NCBI GenBank assembly: GCA_024636215.1
Contig: JAGXHL010000086.1
Span: 1 to 24,488 of the forward strand
Reading direction: 5' to 3'
From: Deltaproteobacteria bacterium
GTDB taxonomy: Bacteria; Desulfobacterota; Desulfuromonadia; Desulfuromonadales; BM103
DNA length: 24,488 nt
In this document: piece by piece, positions 15,221 through 22,839 of the stretch
Position numbering within the stretch: position 1 is the first letter of the stretch
How the letters are laid out: each line of letters begins with the position of its first letter
Made by a program: the position numbers and the translations under genes
The notes under the pieces: model-generated
Told to the model about the DNA's origin: nothing
The model's input: only the letters and a program-made list of their open reading frames with translations
Databases searched by the model: none

Positions 15221-15919
15221 ATGGGAACCCCCCTCTGTATATTGATTGTCGATGATTCCAGGTTTTTCATCGAACTGGAAACGCAATTCCTGCGCAATAC
15301 GCCAGCAACAATTCTGAGTGCGCTCTCTGCCAGAGAAGCACTCTTGTTGGCAGAAGAACATCGACCCAGCCTGGTCTATATGGATATAGATATGCCGGAA
15401 ATGAATGGCCTCGATTGCTGTCGGGTCTTTCAGGAGACTCCAGGCTTGCAAAAGATCCCCATTGTCCTGATTGGTGGTGATGACCCCGCCACGGATGAGC
15501 TCAAAGCACGCGCTTGTGGCGCAGCAGATTATTTACCAAAGCCTCTGGATCGGCGACGCTTTCTGTCTGCCGGGCATCACTTCCTGGTCAGCATCGATCG
15601 ACGTGAAGCACGTAAAAATTGCCAGGTTATCGTCGATTATACCTGCCGCGGTCGTGGTCTGATGGGGCGTTGCATTGATATCAGCAGTGGTGGTATGTTC
15701 CTCGAGTCTCAGCCTGTGGCAAAGGTTGGCGAGACTCTGCTGCTGAAGTTCTGTTTGCCTGATGAGATTAAGACCCCTGTCGAAGTGCAGGGCAGGGTTG
15801 CCTGGGTGAATACCAGAGAAGCTGTTATCAAGCCCGGCTTTCCTCTTGGTTACGGTGTCGAGTTTATAGCTATCGCCGATTCTGTCGGTGCCGCTTTGCG
15901 CCGTTTTTTCGGGACCTGA
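15221..15919 (+). CDS. Response regulator: receiver domain fused to c-di-GMP-binding PilZ domain
   Basis: A 232-residue two-domain protein. The receiver (about residues 5-120) has the acidic pair D11-D12, phosphoacceptor D55 (YMDIDMPEMNG) and K107 (YLPKPLD). The usual Ser/Thr after beta-4 is replaced in VLIGGDD, so switch coupling may be altered. The PilZ domain (about 124-230) has the c-di-GMP motif R127-x-x-x-R131 and D153-I-S-S-G-G. It should join phosphorelay and c-di-GMP signals in a post-translational output such as motility or surface control. No histidine kinase gene is in the window. The ribosome site is weak (GAAGG at 15206-15210). It lies 25 bp after the MBL gene and 55 bp before the ferredoxin gene. 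Confidence 0.92.
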   Translation: MGTPLCILIVDDSRFFIELETQFLRNTPATILSALSAREALLLAEEHRPSLVYMDIDMPEMNGLDCCRVFQETPGLQKIPIVLIGGDDPATDELKARACGAADYLPKPLDRRRFLSAGHHFLVSIDRREARKNCQVIVDYTCRGRGLMGRCIDISSGGMFLESQPVAKVGETLLLKFCLPDEIKTPVEVQGRVAWVNTREAVIKPGFPLGYGVEFIAIADSVGAALRRFFGT

Positions 15920-15974
15920 TGGCCGGGCGTTTAGATAAAAGATCAGTCCACAGATATAACGATCAGGAGCTGCG

Positions 15975-16157
15975 ATGAAGATTTATATCGACAGGAACAA
16001 GTGTCAGGGGTCGGGAGAATGCGTCAAGGTTTGTCCTCACGGCGCTTTGCAAATTATGGACGGCAAGGCCGTTGTTGATCATGATCTTTGTGATCTGGAC
16101 GGGCTTTGTATCCCGGCCTGTCCTCATGATGCAATCTTGATTACAGATGAGGCCTAG
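15975..16157 (+). CDS. Small two-motif ferredoxin with non-canonical cysteine spacing
   Basis: A 60-residue protein with two related iron-sulfur motifs: C10-x5-C16-x3-C20-P and C39-x5-C45-x3-C49-P. Compared with the usual CxxCxxCxxxCP, each lacks the second cysteine, with S13 in the first motif and D42 in the second. The symmetric halves (CPHGALQI and CPHDAILI) are otherwise typical of bacterial 2[4Fe-4S] ferredoxins. Asp at this position is known in some archaeal ferredoxins; [3Fe-4S] clusters or unusual ligands are possible. AGGAG at 15964-15968 serves the ATG. The stop TAG lies in the edge of a palindromic repeat. The redox partner is unknown. Confidence 0.9.
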   Translation: MKIYIDRNKCQGSGECVKVCPHGALQIMDGKAVVDHDLCDLDGLCIPACPHDAILITDEA

Positions 16158-16221
16158 CAGGCTGTCGGACTACTCATGAGCCGGCTGCAAATTCGGCCCA
16201 TATCGTCCGACGGACTGCTAG
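16154..16221. repeat. Palindromic intergenic repeat, copy B, supplying two stop codons
   Basis: CTAGCAGGCTGTCGGAC (16154-16170) pairs with GTCCGACGGACTGCTAG (16205-16221) at 15 of 17 positions; an inner GCCG/CGGC adds to the stem. The terminal CTAG on each side provides the TAG stop of the ferredoxin gene (16155-16157) and of the convergent acyl-CoA synthetase gene (16218-16220). It may act as a bidirectional terminator, though no T-run follows. It belongs to the same family as 14243-14283. Confidence 0.8.
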
Positions 16222-18080
16222 CCACCTGTCTCAATATCTGCCTCAACAACAAAACGTTTAATCTTGCGGGTCGTGGTTTTCGGGAACTCATCTTCACGTA
16301 AAGTAAAGCGCTTGATCCTCTTGTAATCTGCCAGGTTTTTGCCCTTCTCCAAAACCTCCCGGCGAATGATTTTTTCAATGTCTTGAAGTCCGTAGGGGTT
16401 CGCTCCCACCTCTCTGGCGTGCGCATCCAGCGCATCCTGGTCGGGGTATATCATGGCATATACTTCTTCAGAAGTTTCATCAACCTTGTGTCCGTAAACC
16501 ATTATTTCTGCGATAAAGGGGCTGTTGAGCAATTCATTCTCTATCTCTTCAGGATAGACGTTCTTGCCGTTTGCTGTAACAATCAGATTCTTCAAGCGGC
16601 CACATATCCTCAGGTGTCCATCCTCCTCGATACAACCCAGGTCGCCTGTATGATACCAACCGTCCGTAATGACGTCATTGGTTGCCTGTTGGTTGTTGTA
16701 GTAACCGAGCATGATATTCGGTCCTCTGGCCCAGATTTCTCCTACGCCTTCCGGGTTTGCTTTGTGAATCTTGACATCGATGCCAGGCATCGGCCTGCCG
16801 ACAGTGCCCAGGCGGTTGACTTTCGGGGTCTCGACGGCAATGACTGGTGAGGTCTCGGTAATGCCATATCCCTGGTAGACGTTAAGCCCCATACTCATAA
16901 GAGACTTTGCGACCTCCGGGTCCAGAGCGGCGCCTCCGCTGATAAAGACCGGGTTGCCACCGAAAGCCTCGCGGACTTTTTTCGTAATCAGGCCGCGGGT
17001 CGGCGGGAACTTGAACAGCACCCTGGACAGAGATTGGTTTTCAATCTTGCGACTCATGCGCTCAGCAAGCAGTCTGAACACGGCCGGTACGCCAAGCAGG
17101 AAGTTCGGCTTCACTTCTGCCAGGTTGTCGCCCAACTTGCGCAGGCTCTCGGCAAAAGAGACGGTGCCACCCACTGTAAGTGGCAAGAGGATGCCGGCAA
17201 CCTGTTCAAAAACGTGATTGATTGGCAGGAAGGAGAGCGTATGCATGCTCGGATCAAGTTCAAAGAGCTCAATGGCGGTACGCACGTTGCTGGTTATATT
17301 ACTGTGACTTAACATGGCCCCTTTGGAGCGCCCCGTCGTACCCGAAGTGTAGAGAATGACTGCGGGGTCATCAGGAGCGCCATGTGGTAATGGGGGAGGT
17401 GATGCCTTCTGGAAAACCTCGAGAGTTTCTATCGGCAGCCTTGGCGCCTTGTCATCTCGATCGCGCAGCAGGCGGGCGAAGAAGTTCTTCTTTTTGTCGT
17501 CCTCTTTATACTCCGCTGGTATGACCAGTTGATGAAAACCCTCGGCCATATTTTCAAAGGACAGGATGTCTTCATCTTTGATCTGGTAACGTTGACTCAG
17601 GCGCTGCCATTCAAGGATCAGCGCAGCAAGAGCTTTCTCCGCCTGCGGCGACATCTGTTCCTTTTGTGCGGGCGCATGATTAAGTAAAATGATTTTTTCA
17701 AGCTGCGGCGAGCTCTCGGCAATCTCAAAGATAACATCGAGGTAAGGCTGTTCCGTGAAGAGTACGCGCGCCCCACAGTCGGAGAGGATATGCCGCAGCT
17801 CGCCCTGCTTGAGGTCCTTGTCGATAGGGACTGCTATCGCGTTGCTTTTGAGGATTCCCAGATAAGCCATGACCCAGGAAGGAGAGGATGGCGCCAGCAA
17901 GGCCGCTCTGTCTCCAGTCTCCAGACCCCAATCGAGCAGACCTGCGGCGATCTGGTCAGAAGTATTCCAGATCTGCGCATAACTGTATTCAACCCAGCGA
18001 CCGTCCAGCTTATGTCGAAGGGCAACCTTTCCAGCATGGCTGCGACAGCTTTGCTGAAGCATTTCCGTAATCAGGGACAT
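16218..18080 (-). CDS. Long-chain acyl-CoA synthetase (AMP-forming)
   Basis: The start is the ATG at 18080 (GGAGAG upstream), giving 620 residues; the frame from 18101 has no ribosome site. Adenylate-forming motifs appear in order: P-loop YTSGTTGRSKGA (about residues 244-255), INHVFEQ, VYQGYGITETSPVIA, GWYHTGDLG, CGRLKNLIVTANGKNVYPEEIE, and catalytic Lys K606 in TTTRKIKRF. This set and the length match the FAA1/FadD15-like long-chain group. It activates fatty acids to acyl-CoA at the membrane face. About 80 charged residues (roughly 140-225) lie before the P-loop and look like an inserted segment. No transporter or beta-oxidation genes are adjacent, but an acyl-CoA dehydrogenase lies 4.8 kb away. 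Confidence 0.94.
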   Translation of the reverse strand: MSLITEMLQQSCRSHAGKVALRHKLDGRWVEYSYAQIWNTSDQIAAGLLDWGLETGDRAALLAPSSPSWVMAYLGILKSNAIAVPIDKDLKQGELRHILSDCGARVLFTEQPYLDVIFEIAESSPQLEKIILLNHAPAQKEQMSPQAEKALAALILEWQRLSQRYQIKDEDILSFENMAEGFHQLVIPAEYKEDDKKKNFFARLLRDRDDKAPRLPIETLEVFQKASPPPLPHGAPDDPAVILYTSGTTGRSKGAMLSHSNITSNVRTAIELFELDPSMHTLSFLPINHVFEQVAGILLPLTVGGTVSFAESLRKLGDNLAEVKPNFLLGVPAVFRLLAERMSRKIENQSLSRVLFKFPPTRGLITKKVREAFGGNPVFISGGAALDPEVAKSLMSMGLNVYQGYGITETSPVIAVETPKVNRLGTVGRPMPGIDVKIHKANPEGVGEIWARGPNIMLGYYNNQQATNDVITDGWYHTGDLGCIEEDGHLRICGRLKNLIVTANGKNVYPEEIENELLNSPFIAEIMVYGHKVDETSEEVYAMIYPDQDALDAHAREVGANPYGLQDIEKIIRREVLEKGKNLADYKRIKRFTLREDEFPKTTTRKIKRFVVEADIETGG

Positions 18081-18105
18081 GGTGTCTCTCCATAACCGCA
18101 ATCTT

Positions 18106-18114
18106 TGTTATAAT
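18106..18114 (+). promoter_or_regulatory. Extended -10 promoter candidate upstream of lepA
   Basis: TGTTATAAT is a consensus TATAAT with the TGn extension; no good -35 accompanies it. It would give a leader of more than 200 nt for lepA. A second candidate is at 18213-18241. Confidence 0.45.
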
Positions 18115-18212
18115 CCCGGCATCTTAATCGCGCGCACGCGCCTAAGGCAAGTATAAAGCCGGTTGCTCTTGCCAGAGCACGGTGCAAATAAGGGCTGTCG
18201 ACCTTTTGCTCC

Positions 18213-18241
18213 TTTACAAATCATCAGTATTTCGATATTTT
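18213..18241 (+). promoter_or_regulatory. Probable promoter for lepA-lepB
   Basis: TTTACA (18213-18218) and TATTTT (18236-18241) have a 17-bp spacer, predicting a start near 18248, just ahead of the strong hairpin at 18267-18300. Confidence 0.5.
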
Positions 18242-18266
18242 TCATTGTTGTTCAGAAACGACCCTG

Positions 18267-18300
18267 GTGTCCCGTGCGGTGAGTTCGCCGCACGGGACAC
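18267..18300 (+). promoter_or_regulatory. Strong hairpin in the lepA leader
   Basis: A perfect 13-bp GC-rich stem GTGTCCCGTGCGG (18267-18279) / CCGCACGGGACAC (18288-18300) has loop TGAGTTCG and sits 37 bp before the lepA ATG. There is no T-tract, so it is not a typical intrinsic terminator. It may be a 5'-UTR structure, an mRNA stabiliser or the end of a small RNA. Confidence 0.6.
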
Positions 18301-18336
18301 TAATTGCCAGAGCAAGGAACTAATCTCTTAACTCCT

Positions 18337-20142
18337 ATGAAACAGTCACAAATACGAAATTTTTCTATCATTGCCCATATAGATCACGGCAAATCCACTC
18401 TTGCTGACCGCTTGCTGGAGATGACCGGAACCCTGACAGACAGGGAGAAAACCGATCAGTTCCTTGATAAGATGGACCTGGAACGAGAACGCGGCATCAC
18501 CATCAAGGCTCAGGCCGTGCGTCTCAATTACCGTGCAGATGATGGCCAGGAATATATTCTCAACCTGATTGACACTCCGGGCCACGTTGACTTCACTTAC
18601 GAGGTCAGCCGTTCTCTCTCTGCTTGCGAAGGGGCCTTGCTGGTCGTTGACGCATCACAGGGAGTCGAAGCTCAGACCTTGGCAAACGTTTATCTTGCCA
18701 TCGACGTGAATCTCGAAGTGTTTCCTGTTCTGAATAAAATTGATTTGCCCAGCGCGGATCCTGAAAAAGTTCGTGCCGAGATAGAGGAAATTATTGGTCT
18801 GGATGCCAGTGACGCGGTGGTTGCCAGTGCCAAAACCGGGTTGGGCGTCGAAGCCATCCTCAAGGCCATCGTACAGAAGATTCCACCGCCAACGGGCGAC
18901 CCTGACGCCCCTCTGAAAGCCCTGATTTTCGATTCCTGGTACGATCCTTACCAGGGCGTCATTGTCCTGGTAAGGGTGATAGACGGCTCCATGAAGAAGG
19001 GTGACAAGATCCGCTTGATGGCCAGTCGTACGGAACATGAAATCCTCAAGGTCGGTGTCTTCGCACCGCACACCGTAGCTGTTAACGAGTTGTCGGCCGG
19101 CGAGGTCGGTTTTATCACAGCCAGCATCAAGGTCGTGGCCGATGCCAAGGTCGGCGACACCATCACCCACGTGCGCAATCCTACAGCGCAGGCTTTACCC
19201 GGCTTCAAAGAAGTCAAACCTATGGTCTTCTCCGGTCTTTACCCGATCGATTCCGGAGATTATGAGGATTTGCGCGACGCCATGGAGAAGCTGCGCCTCA
19301 ATGACAGCTCCTTCTCTTTCGAGCCCGAGAACTCGGTAGCTCTCGGCTTTGGCTTCCGCTGCGGCTTTCTTGGTTTGCTGCACATGGAGATCATCCAGGA
19401 ACGTCTGGAACGCGAATTCGGTGTTGATCTGATCACGACTGCGCCGACGGTTGTCTACAAGGTCAGAACGGTAAAAGGGGAAACGATCAACGTCGACAGT
19501 GCCAACAAGCTTCCCGACGTACAGAATATAGAGCAGGTCGAAGAGCCCTTTATTCTGGCCTCAGTTCATGTCCCCAATGAGTTTGTCGGCGCGGTACTGG
19601 CCCTGTGTGAGGAAAAGCGCGGGGTGCAGCGTGAGATCAAATATTTGACTGCAAACCGTGTCATGGTCATTTACGAGCTGCCTCTCAACGAAATCGTCAT
19701 GGACTTTTTCGATCGTCTCAAAAGCCTCTCACGCGGCTATGCTTCTCTCGATTACGAACATCTTGATTACCGGCCGAGCGAACTGGTACGTCTCAATATC
19801 CTGATTAACGGAGACCTGGTTGACGCTCTCTCACTGATTGTCCATCGGGACAAGGCGCAATATCGGGGTCGTGATCTGGTTGCCAAGATGAAGGAATTCA
19901 TTCCGCGCCAGCAGTTCGAGGTTGCGATCCAGGCTGCAATCGGCAACAAGGTCATCGCCCGTGAAACCGTGAAGGCTTTACGTAAGGATGTTACGGCAAA
20001 ATGTTATGGCGGTGATATCAGCCGTAAGCGCAAGCTTTTGGAGAAGCAAAAAGAAGGCAAGAAGAGGATGAAGCAGGTCGGTAACGTTGAACTGCCCCAG
20101 GAAGCCTTCCTGGCCATATTGAAAGTCAAGGAAAGCAAGTAA
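18337..20142 (+). CDS. lepA: Elongation factor 4 (LepA)
   Basis: The ATG at 18337 gives the standard 601 residues beginning [20 protein letters not shown]. The nearest ribosome-like site (AAGGAA, 18314-18319) is distant, and an in-frame TTG at 18304 is possible but extends past the family's N-terminus. GTPase motifs are AHIDHGKST (13-21), DTPGHVDF and NKIDLP. The EF-G-like domains follow and the LepA-specific C-terminal domain ends with [20 protein letters not shown]. LepA is a ribosomal GTPase affecting elongation and initiation under stress. It overlaps lepB by one base (TAATG), the classic lepA-lepB operon. Confidence 0.98.
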   Translation: MKQSQIRNFSIIAHIDHGKSTLADRLLEMTGTLTDREKTDQFLDKMDLERERGITIKAQAVRLNYRADDGQEYILNLIDTPGHVDFTYEVSRSLSACEGALLVVDASQGVEAQTLANVYLAIDVNLEVFPVLNKIDLPSADPEKVRAEIEEIIGLDASDAVVASAKTGLGVEAILKAIVQKIPPPTGDPDAPLKALIFDSWYDPYQGVIVLVRVIDGSMKKGDKIRLMASRTEHEILKVGVFAPHTVAVNELSAGEVGFITASIKVVADAKVGDTITHVRNPTAQALPGFKEVKPMVFSGLYPIDSGDYEDLRDAMEKLRLNDSSFSFEPENSVALGFGFRCGFLGLLHMEIIQERLEREFGVDLITTAPTVVYKVRTVKGETINVDSANKLPDVQNIEQVEEPFILASVHVPNEFVGAVLALCEEKRGVQREIKYLTANRVMVIYELPLNEIVMDFFDRLKSLSRGYASLDYEHLDYRPSELVRLNILINGDLVDALSLIVHRDKAQYRGRDLVAKMKEFIPRQQFEVAIQAAIGNKVIARETVKALRKDVTAKCYGGDISRKRKLLEKQKEGKKRMKQVGNVELPQEAFLAILKVKESK

Positions 20143-20801
20143 TGAAGTTCTTTGCCAAGAAGCGGGACGCTGACGACCAGGGGAAATCGAAAAAATCGCA
20201 GTTGCGCGATTGGACTGAGGCACTGATCGTAGCCGCTATCCTCGCCCTGATTATTCGCACCTTCGTCGTTCAGGCGTTCAAAATTCCCTCCGGTTCCATG
20301 GAAGACACCTTGCTGATCGGAGACCATCTTCTGGTCAGCAAATTCACCTACGGACTGCAGGTTCCTTTCATTGATGATCGCATTTTGAGAATTCGCGACC
20401 CAAAACGTGGCGACGTCATCGTCTTCGAATTTCCTGAAGATAAAGACAAATCTTATTTCAAACGCCGTGATTTTATTAAGCGTATCATAGGCTTACCCGG
20501 CGATACCATCGAGATTCGCAACAAAAACGTCTATGTGAATGGTGAACGCTACATCACACCCCAGGCTGTCTACAAAGATGGCAACATGACTGCAGGTCCG
20601 CGCGACAACATGTCGCCAGTGACTGTACCGGCACAAAGCTATTTCGTTATGGGCGACAATCGTGACCGTTCCTACGACAGCCGTTTCTGGCGCTTTGTCG
20701 ATCGTTCGGCGATCAAGGGGTTGGCTTTTATCAAATACTGGTCCTGGGACCAGGAGAAGTTCTTGCCGCGCTGGGACCGTATTGGTCGTTTGATAAAATA
20801 G
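20142..20801 (+). CDS. lepB: Signal peptidase I
   Basis: A 219-residue membrane protease. A charged N-terminus precedes one transmembrane helix (about residues 27-43). Box B KIPSGSMEDTLLIGD gives the nucleophile S52, and box D RRDFIKRIIGLPGD gives the general base K113. Box E is FVMGDNRDRSYDSRFWR. It cleaves signal peptides of exported proteins on the periplasmic side; proteins such as the cargo genes' products would be its substrates. Translation is coupled to lepA through TAATG, with AAGGA at 20128-20132 as ribosome site. A terminator follows. Confidence 0.97.
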   Translation: MKFFAKKRDADDQGKSKKSQLRDWTEALIVAAILALIIRTFVVQAFKIPSGSMEDTLLIGDHLLVSKFTYGLQVPFIDDRILRIRDPKRGDVIVFEFPEDKDKSYFKRRDFIKRIIGLPGDTIEIRNKNVYVNGERYITPQAVYKDGNMTAGPRDNMSPVTVPAQSYFVMGDNRDRSYDSRFWRFVDRSAIKGLAFIKYWSWDQEKFLPRWDRIGRLIK

Positions 20802-20824
20802 CTGTGATTATTGATTTTATTCTG

Positions 20825-20865
20825 TAAGGGGCGTCTCAGTGTTTGCGACGCCCCTTAGCATTTTT
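20825..20865 (+). terminator. Rho-independent terminator after lepB
   Basis: TAAGGGGCGTC (20825-20835) pairs perfectly with GACGCCCCTTA (20847-20857) around an 11-nt loop, followed by GCATTTTT. Confidence 0.88.
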
Positions 20866-20882
20866 ACCCCTTAGCATTTTTA
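20851..20882 (+). repeat. Perfect 16-bp tandem duplication of the lepB terminator tail
   Basis: CCCCTTAGCATTTTTA occurs at 20851-20866 and again, immediately adjacent, at 20867-20882. The second copy repeats the 3' arm and T-run of the terminator, so either arm could close the hairpin. Confidence 0.9.
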
Positions 20883-20933
20883 ACCCGTGCGTTTTCAGTG
20901 TTCAATTTTTCTCTGTCGAGACATAATAGCGTC

Positions 20934-21785
20934 ATGCCTTCCCATGCTTTCACCACCTTCAGCAAATCCAATCAGCGAATGATCCTGTTGTTGATCGCCA
21001 GCCATCTGACCTGGGCTTTTGTCCTGGTGGGTTTCTGGTCAAGTGGGCGCCTGTTTGAAACCGCGTCTCCTCTATGGTCCGGACTCTTTCTTGCCCTGCA
21101 ACTTTATGCCGCGGCACAACTCCTTTTGCCGGCGCTATTGATGCATCCGGAGGAACGCAACAGGGGCTTTTATCTCTTCTGGGGGATCCTTCTGCTCTTG
21201 TCTGTCTGGTTGCTTCACCAGGTAAGTCCGACGGCAACCTGGCGCCCTCTACTGAGCGCTTTCAAGTCCGCATTGCTGCTTCTCGTTGCCACTGTAACTG
21301 GCGCTGCACTGGCGCGTTATGTCAGGCGTTTATGGGAGATTGTCCCGGTTTGCTTGGTGATGACGCTGGCCGACTTCTACAGCTGGCTCTATGGTCCAAC
21401 GGCCGGATTTGCTCAAACCATCAGGCAATATTATCAGGCCCCTGATGGCGCTCCACCTCTTGTTGATATGATTCTGGTCAAACTCGCTTTTCCCGGAGCG
21501 CCTGACTTGCTGCCCAGCTTCGGTATTTCTGACTGGATCATGGTTGTCTTCTTTGCCATAGTTGCCGCCCGTCATCAAGTGAATGACAATCTCTTCGGCA
21601 CAATCGGAGAGAAGCAGGCCCGACAGGGGAAAATCGGCAGTTATCTGCCGGTTTCTGTGGTCGCGCTTTTTCTGGCGATGATCCTCGCACAAACGACAGG
21701 ACACTTTGTTCCGGCACTTCCGGTTATTGCCATGGTCATGCTGGTCTGGTACGCTTTGCGTTATGCGATTGTAGCTCGTAAATAA
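20934..21785 (+). CDS. Polytopic membrane protein of unknown function
   Basis: I do not recognise a family. The ATG at 20934 gives 283 residues (MPSHAFTTFSKSNQRMILLL onward); a GTG at 20898 would add 12, and no strong ribosome site helps to choose. About seven hydrophobic segments are visible: ILLLIASHLTWAFVLVGFW, GLFLALQLYAAAQLLLPALL, LFWGILLLLSVWLL, ALLLLVATVTGAALA, IVPVCLVMTLADFYSWL, IMVVFFAIVAA, and two near the C-terminus (LPVSVVALFLAMILA and LPVIAMVMLVWYAL). The conserved-looking loop GPTAGFAQTIRQYYQ holds most of the non-hydrophobic character. It is separated from lepB by a terminator, so it probably has its own promoter. It is an inner-membrane protein. Confidence 0.8.
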   Translation: MPSHAFTTFSKSNQRMILLLIASHLTWAFVLVGFWSSGRLFETASPLWSGLFLALQLYAAAQLLLPALLMHPEERNRGFYLFWGILLLLSVWLLHQVSPTATWRPLLSAFKSALLLLVATVTGAALARYVRRLWEIVPVCLVMTLADFYSWLYGPTAGFAQTIRQYYQAPDGAPPLVDMILVKLAFPGAPDLLPSFGISDWIMVVFFAIVAARHQVNDNLFGTIGEKQARQGKIGSYLPVSVVALFLAMILAQTTGHFVPALPVIAMVMLVWYALRYAIVARK

Positions 21786-21866
21786 CAAGTTTTCGCCAGC
21801 TCATGGATAGACCGGCAGGCTGCTTGCGTCGCAAAGAGATCTTTCCTGTAAACCCCTGGTTTGCTG

Positions 21867-21909
21867 GTCACTGATCACTGGTCAATGTTCACGGGTCATT
21901 TGTCACTGA
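21867..21909 (+). repeat. Degenerate GGTCA-type tandem repeat
   Basis: Between the membrane-protein gene and yciH, the phrase G-T-C-A recurs about every 7-15 bases (GGTCACTGATCACTGGTCAA, then GGGTCATTTGTCACTGA). It resembles a decayed short tandem repeat; no function is evident. Confidence 0.5.
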
Positions 21910-21925
21910 AATAACTGGATCTCAG

Positions 21926-22285
21926 ATGAAAAACAGCAATTCCCGTCTTGTCTATTCCAGCGAAACAGGCCGCGTTTGTCCAGTCTGTAAAAATCCGATT
22001 GCCGGATGCATTTGTCGCAAACCCGCAGGATCAATACCTGCCGGAGATGGTGTAGTTCGTGTCGGGAGAGAGACCAAGGGGCGTAAAGGCAAGGGGGTAA
22101 CCTTGATCACAGGGGTGCCTCTGCCCATCGACGAACTCAAAAAACTTACCAAAGAGTTGAAACAAAAGTGCGCAACCGGAGGGACCCTCAAGGAGGGCGC
22201 GATCGAGATACAGGGTGATCATCGAGAGGCCTTGATTGAAATGCTCAAAGCCAGGGGTTGGGAAGTGAAGCGGAGTGGGGGATAG
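21926..22285 (+). CDS. yciH: SUI1-domain translation factor YciH
   Basis: A 119-residue eIF1/SUI1-like protein. The N-terminus carries a short cysteine cluster, C18-x2-C21-x6-C28-x-C30 (VCPVCKNPIAGCIC), consistent with metal binding as in other bacterial YciH proteins. The SUI1 core runs from about 55 to the C-terminus (GKGVTLITGVPLPIDELKKL, CATGGTLKEGAIEIQGDH, MLKARGWEVKRSGG). Bacterial YciH discriminates against non-canonical initiation and lowers translation under stress. The Shine-Dalgarno site is weak (GGA about 7 bases upstream). It is followed by a short tandem repeat and the DUF423 gene. Confidence 0.93.
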   Translation: MKNSNSRLVYSSETGRVCPVCKNPIAGCICRKPAGSIPAGDGVVRVGRETKGRKGKGVTLITGVPLPIDELKKLTKELKQKCATGGTLKEGAIEIQGDHREALIEMLKARGWEVKRSGG

Positions 22286-22294
22286 GTGGGGCAA

Positions 22295-22344
22295 GCTGTA
22301 AGGCTGTAAGGCTGTAAGCTGTAAGGCTGTAAGGCTGTAAGCTG
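22295..22344 (+). repeat. GCTGTAAG intergenic repeat with 23-bp higher-order unit
   Basis: The array reads GCTGTAAG, GCTGTAAG, GCTGTAA twice (22295-22317 and 22318-22340), then GCTG. It is an exact 23-bp duplication built of 8+8+7-bp subunits, sitting 9 bp after the yciH stop. Confidence 0.93.
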
Positions 22345-22369
22345 AAACTGGTGTCAATTTGGGGGCGTG

Positions 22370-22744
22370 ATGAAAATTTTTTTACTTCTTGGCAGTCTGA
22401 ATATGTTTCTGGGTGTTGCTTTAGGGGCGTTTGGGGCTCACGGCCTGAAAACACGGGTTGCTCCTGACATGCTGGTTGTCTGGCAGACCGGTGTTCAGTA
22501 TCACCTGGTACACGCTCTTGGGCTCCTTTTGATCGGTATTCTCTGTCAGCTAATGCCGGATCCTGCTCTGGTCCGCAATGCCGGCTGGGCCCTAGTGGTC
22601 GGAATCCTGCTCTTCTCAGGGTCATTATATGTCATGGTCCTCTCGGGGGTCAGGGTGCTGGGTATTATTACCCCTTTCGGAGGGATCGCTTTTCTGATCG
22701 GCTGGCTGTTATTGATCATTGCGGCCTGGAAGATTGCGACTTGA
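22370..22744 (+). CDS. DUF423 (YgdD-like) small membrane protein
   Basis: The ATG at 22370 is preceded by GGGGG (22361-22365); a GTG one codon earlier is possible. The 124-residue protein has the DUF423 pattern: GSLNMFLGVALGAFGAHGLK at the N-terminus, QYHLVHALGLLLIG, then VGILLFSGSLYVMVLSGVR and ITPFGGIAFLIGWLLLIIAAW. Four transmembrane helices are predicted by eye. The family is conserved but without established function. It is an inner-membrane protein. Confidence 0.93.
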   Translation: MKIFLLLGSLNMFLGVALGAFGAHGLKTRVAPDMLVVWQTGVQYHLVHALGLLLIGILCQLMPDPALVRNAGWALVVGILLFSGSLYVMVLSGVRVLGIITPFGGIAFLIGWLLLIIAAWKIAT

Positions 22745-22839
22745 ACAGTTAAAGACTGGTTTGTCTGGCAGCCTGTGGAAAGGGTGAGTAACGATACACT
22801 TAGCAGTATCGACTTGGAACAACTTTATTGGGGCAGATA

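Noticed and set aside
22792..22811. CGATAC/GTATCG hairpin before the acyl-CoA dehydrogenase gene
   Set aside because: Only a 6-bp stem with no T-run; too weak to call a terminator or operator.
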